Assembly (NCBI RefSeq): GCF_033115175.1
Contig: NC_084843.1
Location: forward strand, 50,570,474-50,634,473
Source: Lepus europaeus
Taxonomy: Eukaryota; Chordata; Mammalia; Lagomorpha; Leporidae
Length of the DNA: 64,000 nucleotides
Reading direction: 5' to 3'
Below the pieces are notes generated by a model, which saw only the letters and a program-made list of their open reading frames with translations, was not told the DNA's origin and ran no database searches. A program made the translations under genes and the position numbers. Below are positions 23,796 to 35,880 of the stretch, piece by piece. Within the stretch, counting starts at the first letter, position 1; every line of letters begins with the position of its first letter.

Positions 23796-26062
23796 TGGCA
23801 CAGGCCCAGGCCCTTGGCCCTCATTCCATACAGACGCCAAATATCAATATTCCTATTGTTTCAGAAATCACTAACAGCAACACTTCCAAAAAACAGGCCG
23901 GATTAAGCTCAATGCGCAGGCACTACCCAGAGTGTATTAATAATTTAGGTTCCGCTAAAGCTGACATGCAGCTCTGAGAAAGCGGGGCAGAGCCGGGAAT
24001 GCCAACCGAACGCGAGTACTCCCCTTCCCTCTGCCACCCACAAATCCTGACTAAGCCACCAGAAAGCAAATACAAACAGCATGTCTATCAGATGCCAAAT
24101 GGATGGCTCGATCCTTATGTTAATCTCATCCCATGGAAAAGCCACTGCAACACATTATGTAAAATCCAATCACAACTGGCCACGGAAGACGAGGCTCTTC
24201 CACACAGAGAGCTCAGAGCAAGACCAAGGTGCACATGCACACAGACAGTAGCCAGAGCAAGCCACGCTGTCTTAGCCACGTGCCACAAAGGTGGAAAACC
24301 AAGTCCAAGGCCCGCATTGACCTAATCGAGTAGGGGAACAGTCAGCAGGGGAAGCTTCTAAATTTTCAATGTATTCCTGATCACCCTCTGAGATCCAATT
24401 TCAGCTAAGCCGAGGCACGTTCAAAACCCTTTGAAATGTACCACAGTCTGGAATTCAGGATTATTAGGTTCACTAGCTCTATGCTAATGAAGACAAGTAC
24501 ATGTGTGAATTTCATGTGCCTGGCTTCCCAGTATTAATATATTAATTCTATTTGGAATAAATGCGGATGGAATAAATGTGCATAATGAAATCATTTATTT
24601 TTAGAGAGCAAAGAACGACTGTAGCTGAAGAGGCAGAGTAAAGCAGGGATCGTTAACAATGGCCATGCTTCAAAGGAAAGAAATTAATTACGTTCAGCGT
24701 TTTTCAACATCAACATGGTTGTATTCCTGCTACTTAAAGGCAAGCAAATGTATTTTGGGTGTTGACAGAGCTAAGCAAATCTACTCATCATGGTACTGAA
24801 GGCGGGCACAGAGCCGGCGCACCCAGGGCCTGCCGGACTTTCCAGAATGGGGCAGGAAGTGCAGATGGCACGGGGACTCAGTGACCAGAAGCCAGGCCAC
24901 TTCCAGCACGTCCTGTCTGCAGCACCTCAGCCAGCCAGGCACAGAGGTGCGTGTCTCTGGGATCAGGAGACTGGACGTTCAAGGATTTACTCACAGGAAA
25001 CCAAACACACTCTTCAAGGTTACGGTTTGGACAAACAGCACTACCCTAGACCATTAGAATACAGAGCGTCAATGTCAATCACTATCATTTAGGACCTGAT
25101 GCAAAACTTCTCTGGGCTTTCCAATAACACTCAACAGCCCCATGGAACATTCGAAGCTAAAGTCATGCACCATTTACAAAGCACCTTTTAGCTAGTGTTT
25201 ACTGCATAAAACAAATGAACAGTAACGTTGGTGATGGAGAGGCATTAACATGATATAAAAATGGATTCAAACATAGATTAATGAAAAATGAGAGGAAATA
25301 CCTCCAAACCTAAGAATCTTACACAAATGAATAATCTGCAAAGAGAATACTAAAATGGAAGAGGAAAGGTTTTAGAGTCTCAGAGCTGTGGGTTCAAATT
25401 CTGTCTCCACTTTTTCCTGACAGTTACTGATAAATTCCTAAGTCTTATTGTCCTTAGCAGCCAAACGGGAATAATGCCACCTCAGAGTTCATTCATATAT
25501 GAGCAGAGACAATATCCTTTGGTAGCTGCCAGTTTTTCTGTTTTTTACTGTAAATTGAACCTAACTCTTGCTCACAGGTTTCCTATCAATTCAAACTCAG
25601 GCTTGCTAGCAAAGCCTATTTTTGAATAATCAATTTTTTGCCAAATTCCTTCCCTTAAGTTTTTCTATTTCCTTAACTTTTTATTCATTTTCATATTGTT
25701 AAGGGGGAAAGAGATTACTTCATAAAGGCCTAGGAGATATTTTCTGTCCTGATAATAGAAGTCTGGCAAAGCTCATGTTGACTCAGTTCCAACAGTCTGT
25801 CTTTGTCACCAGCTGAGGCTGCTTTTTCATGTTGGTGTTAGTTTCTTACCCTTCTACAAATTCCATTTTAATTTCTAATCTGAGCTCTGAAAATTAGTCT
25901 GCTTTGAGGTTCTAGGTTATTTAAAGTCCGCTTCTTCCGCAGTTTTCTCATAAAAATGATAACCATGCAACCAAACGCACTGGCAAACACATGGGAATCA
26001 GATTTTAAAAAGCCGAGACAAAATGATTTTGCCACCTATCTACAAAAATACAACCATTTTCA

Positions 26063-26352
26063 GGCTGATGCTGTGGTGCAGTGGGCTGAACTTCCTCATG
26101 TAGCACCAGCATCCCACATGGGTACTGGTTTGAGTCCCAGCTGCTCTGCTTCTGATCCAGCTCCCTGCTAATGTGCCTGTGAAAGCAGCAGCAGATGGCC
26201 CAAGTCCTTAGGCCACCCATGTAGGAGACCTGGATGGAGTTCCTGGCTCCTGGCTTTGGCCTGGACTAGCCCTGGTCCTTTGGGAAATGAACTAGTATTC
26301 CCTTGTGTGTGTAACTTTGCCTTTCAATAAATAAATACATAACAATATAAAC
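26063..26352 (+). repeat. CSINE, older copy
   Basis: Forward copy: 'gctgatgctgtggtgcagtg', 'catcccacatgggtactggt', 'gatggcccaagtccttaggc', 'tggctcctggctttggcctg', tail 'tcaataaataaatac'. The CT-rich segment is largely lost. Confidence 0.88.
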
Positions 26353-26649
26353 ATTTTGGAAATTTCTTATATTCACATTTCTTTATTTTACCACTAATGA
26401 GTATGGGCCTATTAAAGTACAATGCATTTCTAGTCAATGTGTGAAATCAAAGTGATTTGAATTTAAGCTCTAGTTATAAATTAGTCTCCAACCCCTCCTC
26501 TATACTATTGTTCTGGGGGAAAGAGCAATCCCAACCTGGATTCTGTCAACGGGACATTTCATGGTTCCGTAAAGAGTCATCTCATGGAGCTCAGTGTGCT
26601 GGGAAAACGGCGCCCCCAGCGGTGATGTGCAGGCAGTTTCCAAAAGGGA

Positions 26650-26868
26650 AGTAGTAGAGAGAGCACAGGACAGGGAATCCGATGGGCCTGGATTTGGATT
26701 CCAGCTCTACACTTACTCATTGTGTGACTTTGGGCAAGTTGCAGAAACTTGCAGAGTATTATTTCCCTAATCCAGAAGGCAGGGTAATAATACCCATGTC
26801 ATGAGGATTCAATACACTCATCCACTTTAAGTAACCAATACAGTGCCTGACCCTACTGTAGTTCCTTA
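26650..26868 (+). repeat. MIR SINE
   Basis: Sense MIR landmarks in order: 'ggatttggattccagctcta', 'cacttactcattgtgtgact', 'ttgggcaagttgcagaaact', 'gggtaataatacccatgtca', 'tgaggattcaatac', 'acagtgcctgaccc'. Ancient mammalian repeat. Confidence 0.85.
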
Positions 26869-27984
26869 TGAATTGTAGCTCAGTACATTGGAACGGGTAA
26901 ATTCTGCTCCATTTACTTGTACTGTTGGGTGCCTCACTGCACTGTCCTTCTTTGAATAATAATAATAATAAAAAAAAAAACCCATGGTGTCTATGACACA
27001 AACATGGAAAGGGAGTTGGCCAGGTCTAAGCTCGGTCTTTCTGTTCGGTTCAGGTGAATGAGAGTCTGTGAACAAACAGAGACATCAAGGCAGCAATTAC
27101 AGATGAGGACCAGTTGGGTGGAGTGCAGGGTAACTTGCTGCATGCCAGTGAAAACTGTGGAGGCCCTGGCAAGTGGCAATCAGAGAATGTGGGAAGAAGG
27201 GGATGTATTGATCAAGGAGGACAGCCATGGGCACTGGGGGTTCAGAGAGAAGACCTAAGAAGTGAGATTATTCATTCCACCCTCAGTCCCCAACGACCCT
27301 GCAACTTCTATCCTGGCTATTCCATACAGAGGGAGTGATAAGCTGATCGATAAGGAAAAAAATATATATATATTTATATTTATATATCATATCTTACAGA
27401 TACATCGTACAGTAATATTTTGTTTCTTCTCACTAGTCACATCATATAAACTATACACTCAGAGTTTTTTCCACTTAGGCCAAGTAGATTTTTCCTCTAT
27501 AAACATTTTAACATTTATGCTGGAATCTACAAAACAAAATGCATTTGTTGAGAGAGTCATGGGACACGTCCTCTCTGTGTGCATAGGGTTCTTAAGCTTT
27601 CTTTAGTATTTACCCAGGCGATCATTTAACCACTGAAAGAAGCTGATTAAAAATAGTGTTATTGAATGGAACATGTAGCTAACATCTGAGTCTTTGGGAG
27701 TATTTCTCAAAATGACAGATTTAATTCCCTAAAGGCTGTGGAAAAGTTTGTACAGAGCTGGACTTTGGCACTCACAAGGTAGTTTGAGAATGGTGACCTC
27801 TTACTACAATTTCATTCACCAAATCAATACAGCAAATAATTTCCTGAGTGCTTATGTGGAGTAAAAGTTGACAAGAGGATTGCCTCACTTTCTCAGCTCT
27901 TCCACCTCCTTTTGGCTGCCGTCATTCAATTACATTTAGGAGTTCCTACTATTCCAGTGGGAAGCTGGAAACCCTTGCTAAGTA
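26869..27984. other. unique sequence
   Basis: No gene recognised. It contains short A-rich (26969-26980) and TA-rich (27361-27390) simple sequence. Confidence 0.5.
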
Positions 27985-28160
27985 CTCCCTTTATGCCAGG
28001 AACCAGGCAAAATGTGTTTACAGTATCTCTACTAAAAAATTAATATCCCCATTTGATCAATATGGAGACTGAGGTTCAAACAAATGTAGTTCAAGGCCAC
28101 ACAGATAATCAGTAGCAGCTTCAAAACGAATTCATATCAAGCCCCAAACTTGTTCTTTCA
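27985..28160 (-). repeat. MIR SINE (antisense)
   Basis: 'tatgccaggaaccaggcaaa', 'atccccatttgatcaatatg', 'gagactgaggttcaaacaaa' and 'aaggccacacagataatcag' follow antisense MIR order. Confidence 0.75.
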
Positions 28161-28409
28161 AGTAGGATGGAGTTTCACACCTAGATCCATCTTCCTGCAT
28201 TCCTTTCCTTATTGCTTGCTTGAAATTTTTTAAGCCCCTAATAAACAAAATTTACCATTTGTTCATACCTTCTTCACTGTATAGGATTCTTAAAAATTAT
28301 AATTAAGATAAAATAATATTGCTCATCTAACTGCAGATACAAGGTTTTTCAAGGTGCTTACATGTAGTGCACAGATGTTTCAGTTTCTGACTTTCAGTAC
28401 CTAGAAGTC

Positions 28410-28545
28410 CCCTGACCCAAGTTTAAGTCTAGGTTCACCATTTACTAGGTATACAACCTCAGGCAAGTTATTTTTCTTAAGCCTTGGTTTTTTCTATGAA
28501 AACTAATACTTGATTCATAGAGAAATTGTAAGAAGAAAATTTTAA
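28410..28545 (+). repeat. MIR fragment, duplicate A
   Basis: Sense MIR core ('taagtctaggttcaccattt', 'cctcaggcaagttatttttc'). It is nearly identical over about 135 bp to 31848-31983, whereas unrelated MIR copies normally differ by a quarter or more. It stops abruptly at 'agaaaattttaa' without the MIR 3' part that the other copy retains. Confidence 0.85.
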
Positions 28546-29321
28546 TCCAACCCTCCTATGCTTTGTTCTCTTCCTCATACTTCCCTATGCAGTTCCTACA
28601 TCCTCCTCCTTCTGTGATGATGGTAGTGGTTGACTTTTTTTCTGCTCAAAGTCAAGCCACAGACCTGGCAGATACAAATAGTAGTCTGTGTCCTACCCAT
28701 TCTAATGGGATTCCTCCAAGTTAAACAGAACCAAGGATATGACCCTTGTTAGTAAGAAAATCTCCTATGACTGAGAAATAATTTTCCAGAACTAACTAAA
28801 TTTAAGTCTATATATTTTGTAAGTAGCTCTTTTGACAATGATGCATTATCCTATTTCTTGATGCCCCTTTGGGTTCATGATGGCTAATGTTGAATGATGG
28901 GATAAGTAACAGAGAAAAAAATATGACCTTTATGTAAAATATTCTGACTTGATCTCTATTGCTTTGCTCTTAATTCTTTGACTTTTAATTTACATCAATT
29001 TAGACAAAACCACAGCAGATTGCTTATTTTGAAATGTTACCTTTCCATACAAACATTTCTTTAGAGTAAAATTTAGACTATGTAACTGATAGTACAACAT
29101 TATACTTAGACATTCATCTTCAAATTTAACCTATCCATCAACCAAGAATTTCTTTTTCAGTGACTGGCTTCCATTTCAAAATTATTTTAAATATAGAAGT
29201 ACATTGACTTAAGTATAAATGCTTAATACAATATTTAGATTTTTGCAATTTCATTTAAATGCTAATTTATGAAAATTCTAGTTATTACATAATTTAACTA
29301 TTTACATCTCAAAAGTGAGAG
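28546..29321. other. AT-rich unique sequence
   Basis: No gene or confident repeat seen. Confidence 0.5.
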
Positions 29322-29583
29322 GAGTGGCATTTAGCCTAGCGGTTGAGACACTTGCATCCCATATCACAGGGCCAAGATTTGATAGCTCCAGTTCCTGACT
29401 CCAGCTTCCTGCTAGTGCAGACCCTCAGAGGCAGCAATGAGGCTTAAGTAATTTGGTTCCTGCTAGCCATATTCAAGACCGGAATCAGTTCCCTGATCTT
29501 GGTTTTGGCCCCTGGCTATTGTAGTTATTTAGGGAACAAACCAGTGGACATGAGCGCTCTGTTTCCAAAAAAAAAAAAAAAAA
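29322..29583 (+). repeat. CSINE, old subfamily
   Basis: Forward copy with the older head 'gtggcatttagcctagcggt', 'catcccatatcacagggcc', 'gctagtgcagaccctcagag', 'tagggaacaaaccagtgga' and a pure A tail (29569-29583). The CT-rich segment is missing. Confidence 0.8.
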
Positions 29584-30156
29584 GTGATCACTTTTCTCTA
29601 AATGTGAGAATGCACCATGGATGTCCACTCACAAGAACTTTCCTTAAGGGACCTCTTCTATAGAGGGACTTAGAACCACAGAGACCCCGTGTCCAACCCC
29701 AGGTATTTCTGTGATGGGAGGCAACTTGTTTAAAGAACTTGAGCAGTGATGATGCCTCTGTGCCTGTGGATAACACTATGTCATCACAGTGTTGATAGAA
29801 ATTTACATAAGGTGAATGCGAAAGATACCCAGAACACAGAGGATCAATCAAAAATACGTGTTTTATCTTTAGTCCTTCACCCCTTTTGTGTAGAGTAACA
29901 CATGAAGAGTGCAAATGACCATGAGAATATGGCCTGATAGGTTCCTTCCTTTATATTACCGGTCCCTAGCACAGGGCCAGGTACAGGTAAGCCCACAATA
30001 GATTCTATGCATACCTATGAGTAAAATGTGATATGATTAACATATATCTTTCTAATAATTACCTAGAAAAACAAGCACTTCCAAACCCTCTGCTTTCTCT
30101 CCAAGGAAGTCTATGAAAAGCTAACATTTTTCTGTATTGAGAGTCAGTAAAATAAA

Positions 30157-30174
30157 ACACACACACACACACAC
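30157..30174. repeat. (CA)n microsatellite
   Basis: Nine CA units next to A-rich sequence. Confidence 0.9.
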
Positions 30175-30231
30175 AAAAGTAATATATCATCTTACCAAAG
30201 GAAAATTAAGACAGAAAATATTATGGGTCTG

Positions 30232-30588
30232 GGCCGGCGCCGTGGCTCAACAGGCTAATCCTCCACCTTGCGGCGCCGGCACACCGGGTTCTAGTCCCGG
30301 TCGGGGTGCCGGATTCTGTCCTGGTTGCCCCTCTTCCAGGCCAGCTCTCTGCTGTGGCCAGGGAGTGCAGTGGAGGATGGCCCAAGTGCTTGGGCCCTGC
30401 ACCCCATGGGAGACCAGGATAAACACCTGGCTCCTGCCATCGGATCAGCGCGGTGGGCAGGCCGCAGTGCGCCAGCCGTGGCGGCCATCGGAGGGTGAAC
30501 CAACGGCAAAAAGGAAGACCTTTCTCTCTGTCTCTCTCTCTCACTGTCCACTCTGCCTGTCAAAAATAAAAAAAAATTTAAAAAAAGA
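30232..30588 (+). repeat. young full-length CSINE with perfect target-site duplication
   Basis: Full-length forward copy: 'ggccggcgccgtggctcaac', 'gcggcgccggcacaccgggt', 'agtcccggtcggggtgccgg', 'gatggcccaagtgcttgggc', 'gccatcggatcagcgcggtg', 'ctctctctctcactgtccac', 'gtcaaaaataaa'. A perfect 17-bp duplication 'aaaatattatgggtctg' flanks it (30215-30231, 30589-30605). Low divergence and the intact duplication indicate recent insertion, so it may be polymorphic. Confidence 0.96.
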
Positions 30589-30605
30589 AAAATATTATGG
30601 GTCTG

Positions 30606-31199
30606 AAGAGTAAAAAGAAACAGTTTTTCAACAACCAGAGTATGGAAGTGACAAAGCTAATAAAAAATTTTAAGGCAATAAATTCAAACATTAATAAATA
30701 TATAATTTATATCTAACATGACCTTGAACTGGTCACAACTATAATTGCTTAAAATCAAGAAAGTGTTATGTTTTGTATTGAACAGATGTATTTATGTGTA
30801 GGGGGTGTACCATGATAGTAATAGAGAACATAGAGAACCAATCAAACAAGTTTGATTGAATTGTTTCTCTGCTCTTAAATACCATGGAACGTCAAAGGAC
30901 AAAGGCTTACAGCCTTTCCTACGAGTGAGGTCAGCCTTCTCCCAATCCTTTTCCGAATGGCTAAGAGTGAGGACAGGGTGGCATTCAGATTTGCCCTGAA
31001 GGAGCTTACCTGCCGAGCTTGAGGGAGTTGACTTTTGGCCTCATTCCTCAAGGCTCAGGATGAAAACAATCTGTTCATTCTTCTGGTCATTCTCAAGAGC
31101 AAGAGCAACAACTAAGCCTATGTTGCTCTTGTTTCTTGGCAAGCACTTGTCTAGTGTCAACTCAGGGAAATCTTATTACGACGGCGTGATGAAGCACAT
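30606..31199. other. unique sequence
   Basis: No gene or confident repeat seen. Confidence 0.5.
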
Positions 31200-31355
31200 A
31201 CTCTAATTACACTGACTGTGCAGGTGAAGAAAGTAAGGCACACAGAGGCTAAGTCACTTCTCCCAAATCACACAGCTCATAGTGCAGTACCCCCGTACCT
31301 GACCTCAGATCATCTTACTTTATGCTCTCAGTCATTGCACAATACTGCCTCTCAC
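31200..31355 (-). repeat. MIR SINE (antisense)
   Basis: 'gcaggtgaagaaagtaaggc', 'acacagaggctaagtcactt' and 'cccaaatcacacagctcata' follow antisense MIR order. Confidence 0.75.
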
Positions 31356-31847
31356 CTACCCCACTCCCACCCATCTGCCTGCCCACCAGGCACCACTTTG
31401 ATTATTAGAGATAGTTAGGGCACCATCTCTGGTCTCAAGGAGTTGGAGGCCTCCTGGGTGAGATAGACATGTAAATACATACTGCAGAATGTCAAGTATG
31501 CTGTCAAGCCAGACCAGGCTCCCTAAAGGCCCAGAGTCTACATACTCAGTGGAGCAGGGAACTGAGCAGGTTCCCTTTATCCCATATTCGCACCCTGCAG
31601 AAGTCCAGCTGTTGCAATGCAGAGCCTCACCCTACCTGGCATCTTAAATCCTGGGTGCCATAGGTATCCAGGTGACGAGGCCTTGAGGAAACTCCGAAAA
31701 TGCCACAAGCACTAAGCTTCCATGGCAAGAAGTAATGCTACATTTCATGTCTTCTGAAATCTGCCTCCAACACTTCCATTGCTTTCATCCTAAAGGAGAC
31801 TGCTAGAGTTTCATTACAATAAAGCCAAAGGTTAAAAATAGATCCAA

Positions 31848-32070
31848 AGCCCCCCGACCAAGTTTAAGTCTAGATTCACCATTTACTAGGTATACAACCT
31901 CAGGCAAGTTATTTTTCTTAAGCCTTGGTTTCATCTATGAAAACTAATACTTGATTCATAGGGAAATTGTAAGAAGAAACTTTTAAAAAGAGTAACCCAT
32001 GGGAATCCCTCTGTACACTGCCTGACACACAGCAAGCGCCTTACACACTGTTGTGTCATCATTATACCAG
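31848..32070 (+). repeat. MIR SINE, duplicate B
   Basis: Sense MIR core as at 28.4 kb, continuing into the MIR 3' part ('tgtacactgcctgacacaca', 'gcaagcgccttacaca'). Because it is more complete, it is the likelier source of the shorter duplicate 3.4 kb away. Confidence 0.85.
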
Positions 32071-32149
32071 GGTGTCTTTGAGGATTTGAAGTCCTGGTGG
32101 TGCTAGTTTTCATTTGTATTATCCAGAGTTAAAAGAGAACTGAAGAAGG

Positions 32150-32392
32150 TGAGAGGGAGAGAGAGGCAGAGAGGGAGGGAGGGAGAGAGAGAGGGAGGGA
32201 GGCAAGCAGAGAGGAGAGAGGTAGGGAGGGAGGGACAGAGAGAGGGAGAACGGCAGAGAGGGAGAGAGGCAGAGAGGGAGGGAGGGATACAGAGAGGGAG
32301 GGACAGAGAGGGAGACAGGGAGGGAGGGAGAGAGGGAGGGAGGCAGAGAGAAAGAGCAGGAGGGAGGGAGAGGGAGAGAGAGGGAGAGAAAG
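32150..32392. repeat. purine tract (GGGA/GAGA)n, about 240 bp
   Basis: A nearly uninterrupted G+A stretch of irregular gggagagag units with occasional C. Such long homopurine tracts can form triplex DNA. The 112-116 codon open frames on both strands (Arg/Glu-Gly and Ser/Leu-Pro) are compositional artefacts. Confidence 0.95.
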
Positions 32393-32587
32393 CCTTAAAG
32401 CAAAACATTAATATCTGTTGGAAAGGGTTGGAAAAGTGGACATATAACAACACTGGGTTAGTAAGAGATGTAAAGTCTGCTATTTAAGGTTTCAGATGGC
32501 TAGGAAATAGCTTATCTGAGAAGATTTTCTGAAACAAGCCAACTTTCACATGTCGTTACAGAAATATTAATGCCATACACTATATAG

Positions 32588-32830
32588 AGAGAGTACAAGC
32601 TAGAGACTTAGGCTCCCCAAATTGGAATCTTGGCTCTACCACTACCGAGCACGGGAACTCAGGGCAACCGGCTTAAAGGCTTGTGTCTCTGTTTCCTCAC
32701 CTGTAATATGGGGATGAAAAAAAAAAAAAAAAACATTCTTGGGGGATTACACTGAAGATTCAATGAGCCTCCACTTATAAAACAATGCAAAAGCCAATCT
32801 TGAGCATAATAAGTGGTCAATAAATATGCT
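32588..32830 (+). repeat. MIR SINE with internal A18
   Basis: 'ttggaatcttggctctacca', 'gtgtctctgtttcctcacct', 'gtaatatggggatgaaaa', then 'attcaatgagcctc' and 'taagtggtcaataaatatgc'. The MIR 'ggggat-aa-aat' region has grown into an 18-A run at about 32718-32735. Confidence 0.85.
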
Positions 32831-32864
32831 GTGAGAAAAGAAATGAATCCAGGAAATTTAATTC

Positions 32865-33605
32865 CTCATCTTTCCCTTCAAGCCAGGAACTTGGCAGTTA
32901 CCCTAGAATCCGATCTCTCTCTCCCATCCTACCTACCAACCATTGCCAAGTTCTACTGAGTCTTCCCTGCAGTGTTTCTGTACGCTACACCCCCTCTCCG
33001 CTGGCATTCTCCCCGCCCCGGTTCAGACTCTCAGTATCTCTTGCCTGGATCGCCATGAGAACCTGCTGACTGCTCTCCCGGCTGCTGTCCCCATCACCCA
33101 TGCTTGAGGGACAGCTCCAGACCATGGCAGTTCCCTCTTCCTATCACCACCACCATCGAAGTCCCTCCCCGCCTTGAGCAGGGTGGTTTCCAGATCCTGC
33201 ACAATGGTCTTCATTTCTCTTTCTATTCCCTTGCCCATGTGTCCTGCCACACACTCAAGCCCTCTCAGCTCCAGGCACTGTAAAATACTCTGCTTCCCAC
33301 ACACCCCACAGTCTCTCCTACTTCTACCACTTTGGGCACGGGGTTTTCCTGCCCTTCTGCTCTTCTCACTTCCCTGAGACCATTCGCTGAGCCCACATGA
33401 GTCAATTAGGGTCTTTCCACCGGCTCCTGTGGCTCCTTTTCCACATTTTATACAGGGTGACTAATAAGCTCGTACCCCTCCCCCCACATTGGCTCAGGCT
33501 ACACTGCTGCCACTATGTCTCCTTTAGCTTTGTCTCCAACATGTGAAGTAACGCCTCATCCACAGAAGATACTCAATAAATGTTTGCTGAGCGAGTACAT
33601 GAATG
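32865..33605 (+). repeat. L2 LINE 3' half
   Basis: The C/T-rich stretch follows L2 sense order: 'ccaaccattgccaagttcta', 'gcctggatcgccatgagaac', 'ctgctgactgctctcccggc', and it finishes with the terminal phrase 'agatactcaataaatgtttg' then 'ctgagcgagtacatgaatg'. Ancient and non-functional. Confidence 0.7.
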
Positions 33606-33941
33606 CAAGGATAACTACATAAATGTGACATCAATGATCAGACAGGACATCAGTCACAGAATTAATTTTCACTTTATCCAGGTATCTAGCATTGTGTTAA
33701 GCACACATATGGAGAAGGAACTGCATGAGCTTTCTTCTTAGATACAAATTTCCTTAGGTCACTTCAAAGTTGTTTTTTTTTTTTTTTAAATAGGACATAG
33801 CAAATATATGCAGGCAGACACTCATACATTTAATAACTAAATTAGGGTTCAATTTTCATATTCAATTTCCAAACATACTTGAAAAATGGACTTAAAAGAA
33901 ATTTATTATGGTGTCAAAAAAATCAAAACCCATGCACACAA

Positions 33942-34076
33942 GAGGTCTTCAAAAATATTCATGGAAAACACCTATTATGTAAAAGCACTGCAAGGATTTC
34001 AAAACGTTTTTGCACCAAAATAAATTTACATTTACATTTACATTCTATTTTTCTGTGCAAGCTTTGAAGCGCCCTG
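33942..34076 (+). repeat. palindromic mariner-like element, copy 3
   Basis: 'gaggtcttcaaaaatattca', 'ggatttcaaaacgtttttgc', 'accaaaataaatttaca' and the right end 'gctttgaagcgccct' match copy 1 in the same orientation. A short (acattt)n-type stutter lies inside at 34024-34044. Confidence 0.7.
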
Positions 34077-35099
34077 GTTATTGTAGCTCACATTAGGGAG
34101 GTGCAAATTATGCAGGCACACAGGGCACCAGAAGCCAGTGCCAGTAATGGAACAGCAGGACTGCACCGTGCACAAGAAGACTTTGTGACTTCAAACCCAT
34201 ATAGGTTTCCAGTGCGGTGGGCCATTTATGACCACGGGCTATGGAGCAGGGACCCTGCTGGGAACTGGGGACCAAAAGAGTAAGTTGCTAATCAGGGCAG
34301 GGACCCACTGCTAATCCACCATGGGCACCATGTCTACCTTTGGCACGCTTCCCACCAGCTGCCCACCTAAGTGGCCCATCAGGAAAGGAATGTGAAGGGG
34401 AAAAGAAAATGCAGCAGGAAGTCGTGGGGAACGATGGGTGAGGGATGTCTGTAAACACTCTCTCAGCAACTTAACTGGATACGCGTTAAACTAGATATTC
34501 ATTGAAACCTTTTCCTCCCTTTAAGTCAGAAACACTGTTGAGCAAAGATCAGGGATTCTTCCACCTACATGCATTTCCTTTTTAAGAACTTGGAGAATTC
34601 CTTTTCTTTGACATTACTTAAGTTGCTATGTCAAGAATAAAACACATCTTTATCAAAATTCAACTAATTAGAAATTCCTAGAAATTTTCTACTTCATATT
34701 CAAAATAAACCAACTATATAACTCATTGGATTTTTAAAAGCCTGATGAAATGTGAATCCAATGTTAGGTCTCTATGTGTTATGATTTGATTATAAGACTT
34801 GGTTAATATCCCGTACCATGTCATATAATCAAGGATGAATTATCTTGAGCTTGCTCAAGTCTGAATTGCAGAAATTTCATGAACCAAATTCTTTATTTTA
34901 GAAATTAGACATTTTTAAATCTGATAGTAGATGATAGTACCTTAATGCTTCCTAAGCTTTTCTGTTTTCTGTAATGAGAAGATTCTAGAGGATATTTCCG
35001 CCGATGGATGAGAGAAACTATCCCCCGAACAATCCACTAAATACTTAAAAACACCTTTCCAAATTGACATGGGGTCTGCAGTATGGAATGACGTAGCCC
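34077..35099. other. unique sequence
   Basis: No gene or confident repeat seen. Confidence 0.5.
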
Positions 35100-35880
35100 A
35101 TACGTCTTCTTTTTTATTTGTACGTATCTCATAAATACAACATTAGGAACATAGTAATTCATCCCACCATACCCTCCCTCCTACCCACTCTCCGCCCCCT
35201 CCTCCCTCTCTTGTTTAGTCTTAGGAAGAAAAAAAAAAAGAAAAAAAGAAAGAATTGAATTTAAAAAAAAAAACAACTATGAGATCTGTTCCTCAACAGT
35301 CTAGACAAGGGCTGCTCTATGTTATTGCTTCTCGAAGGCGATTTTGCTTTTTTCTCCCCTTCTTACCTTTTAGAAACTTAATTGTTAGGAAAAGGTAAGA
35401 GAAAAGAAGAGTTGAAGCAGTCACTTTGTAGGGAATAAGGGTTATATATGCTATGCCACTGAACTAAATCTAGAGTAACTCTCCAAAATAATTTCATCTT
35501 AGCTTTGTACATTAAAAGTAGTCCATGAAATATTTTCATTGTGAATAGTTTAGCTTCCATAATACTCTTGTATGCCATATCTTTGATGGGGATTACACCC
35601 ATTATAGGGTGTTATATATTAACAAGTACAACTGCAGTGAAAGCATTATCCATGGGCCACTTTTTAGATGTGCTCTGTGAATGTCCTGAGAACAAGACAT
35701 TTAAATCCACTTGCATATTTACAATAACGATATTGTTATTTCTCCATGTTCCCTCCTGGTTGCTAAGAGATTTACATTGGACAGATTCTGTTATACTCAT
35801 AACAGAGAAGTTTGGTTCACAAGGCATTTGCTGTGGCTCAGTGAGTCCAGAAACTCCTTTTGCCTCCCCCCTTCCCTATT
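35100..35880 (-). repeat. L1 3' end (antisense)
   Basis: 35100-35240 is the reverse complement of the G-rich L1 3' UTR ('cataccctccctcctaccca', 'cctcctccctctcttg'). 35270-35350 antisense matches the 'actgttgaggaacagatc' phrase also seen in the L1 near 52.72 kb. The part up to 35.88 kb is assigned by continuity and is less certain. A 130-codon plus-strand open frame at 35541-35933 has no recognisable protein character. Confidence 0.65.

Larger units (their letters stand above)
21239..26062. other. mostly unique sequence with small repeat remnants
   Basis: No exon recognised. Remnants inside are listed separately: L1 tail near 22.37 kb, palindromic element near 22.49 kb, MIR-like near 23.7 kb. 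GC-richer patches at 21.4-21.8, 24.0-24.3 and 24.8-25.0 kb have open frames of 60-110 codons with no recognisable domain. Confidence 0.5.

Noticed and set aside
32103-32487. 112-116 codon low-complexity frames on both strands
   Set aside because: Product of the homopurine tract, open in several frames at once, as expected from composition.
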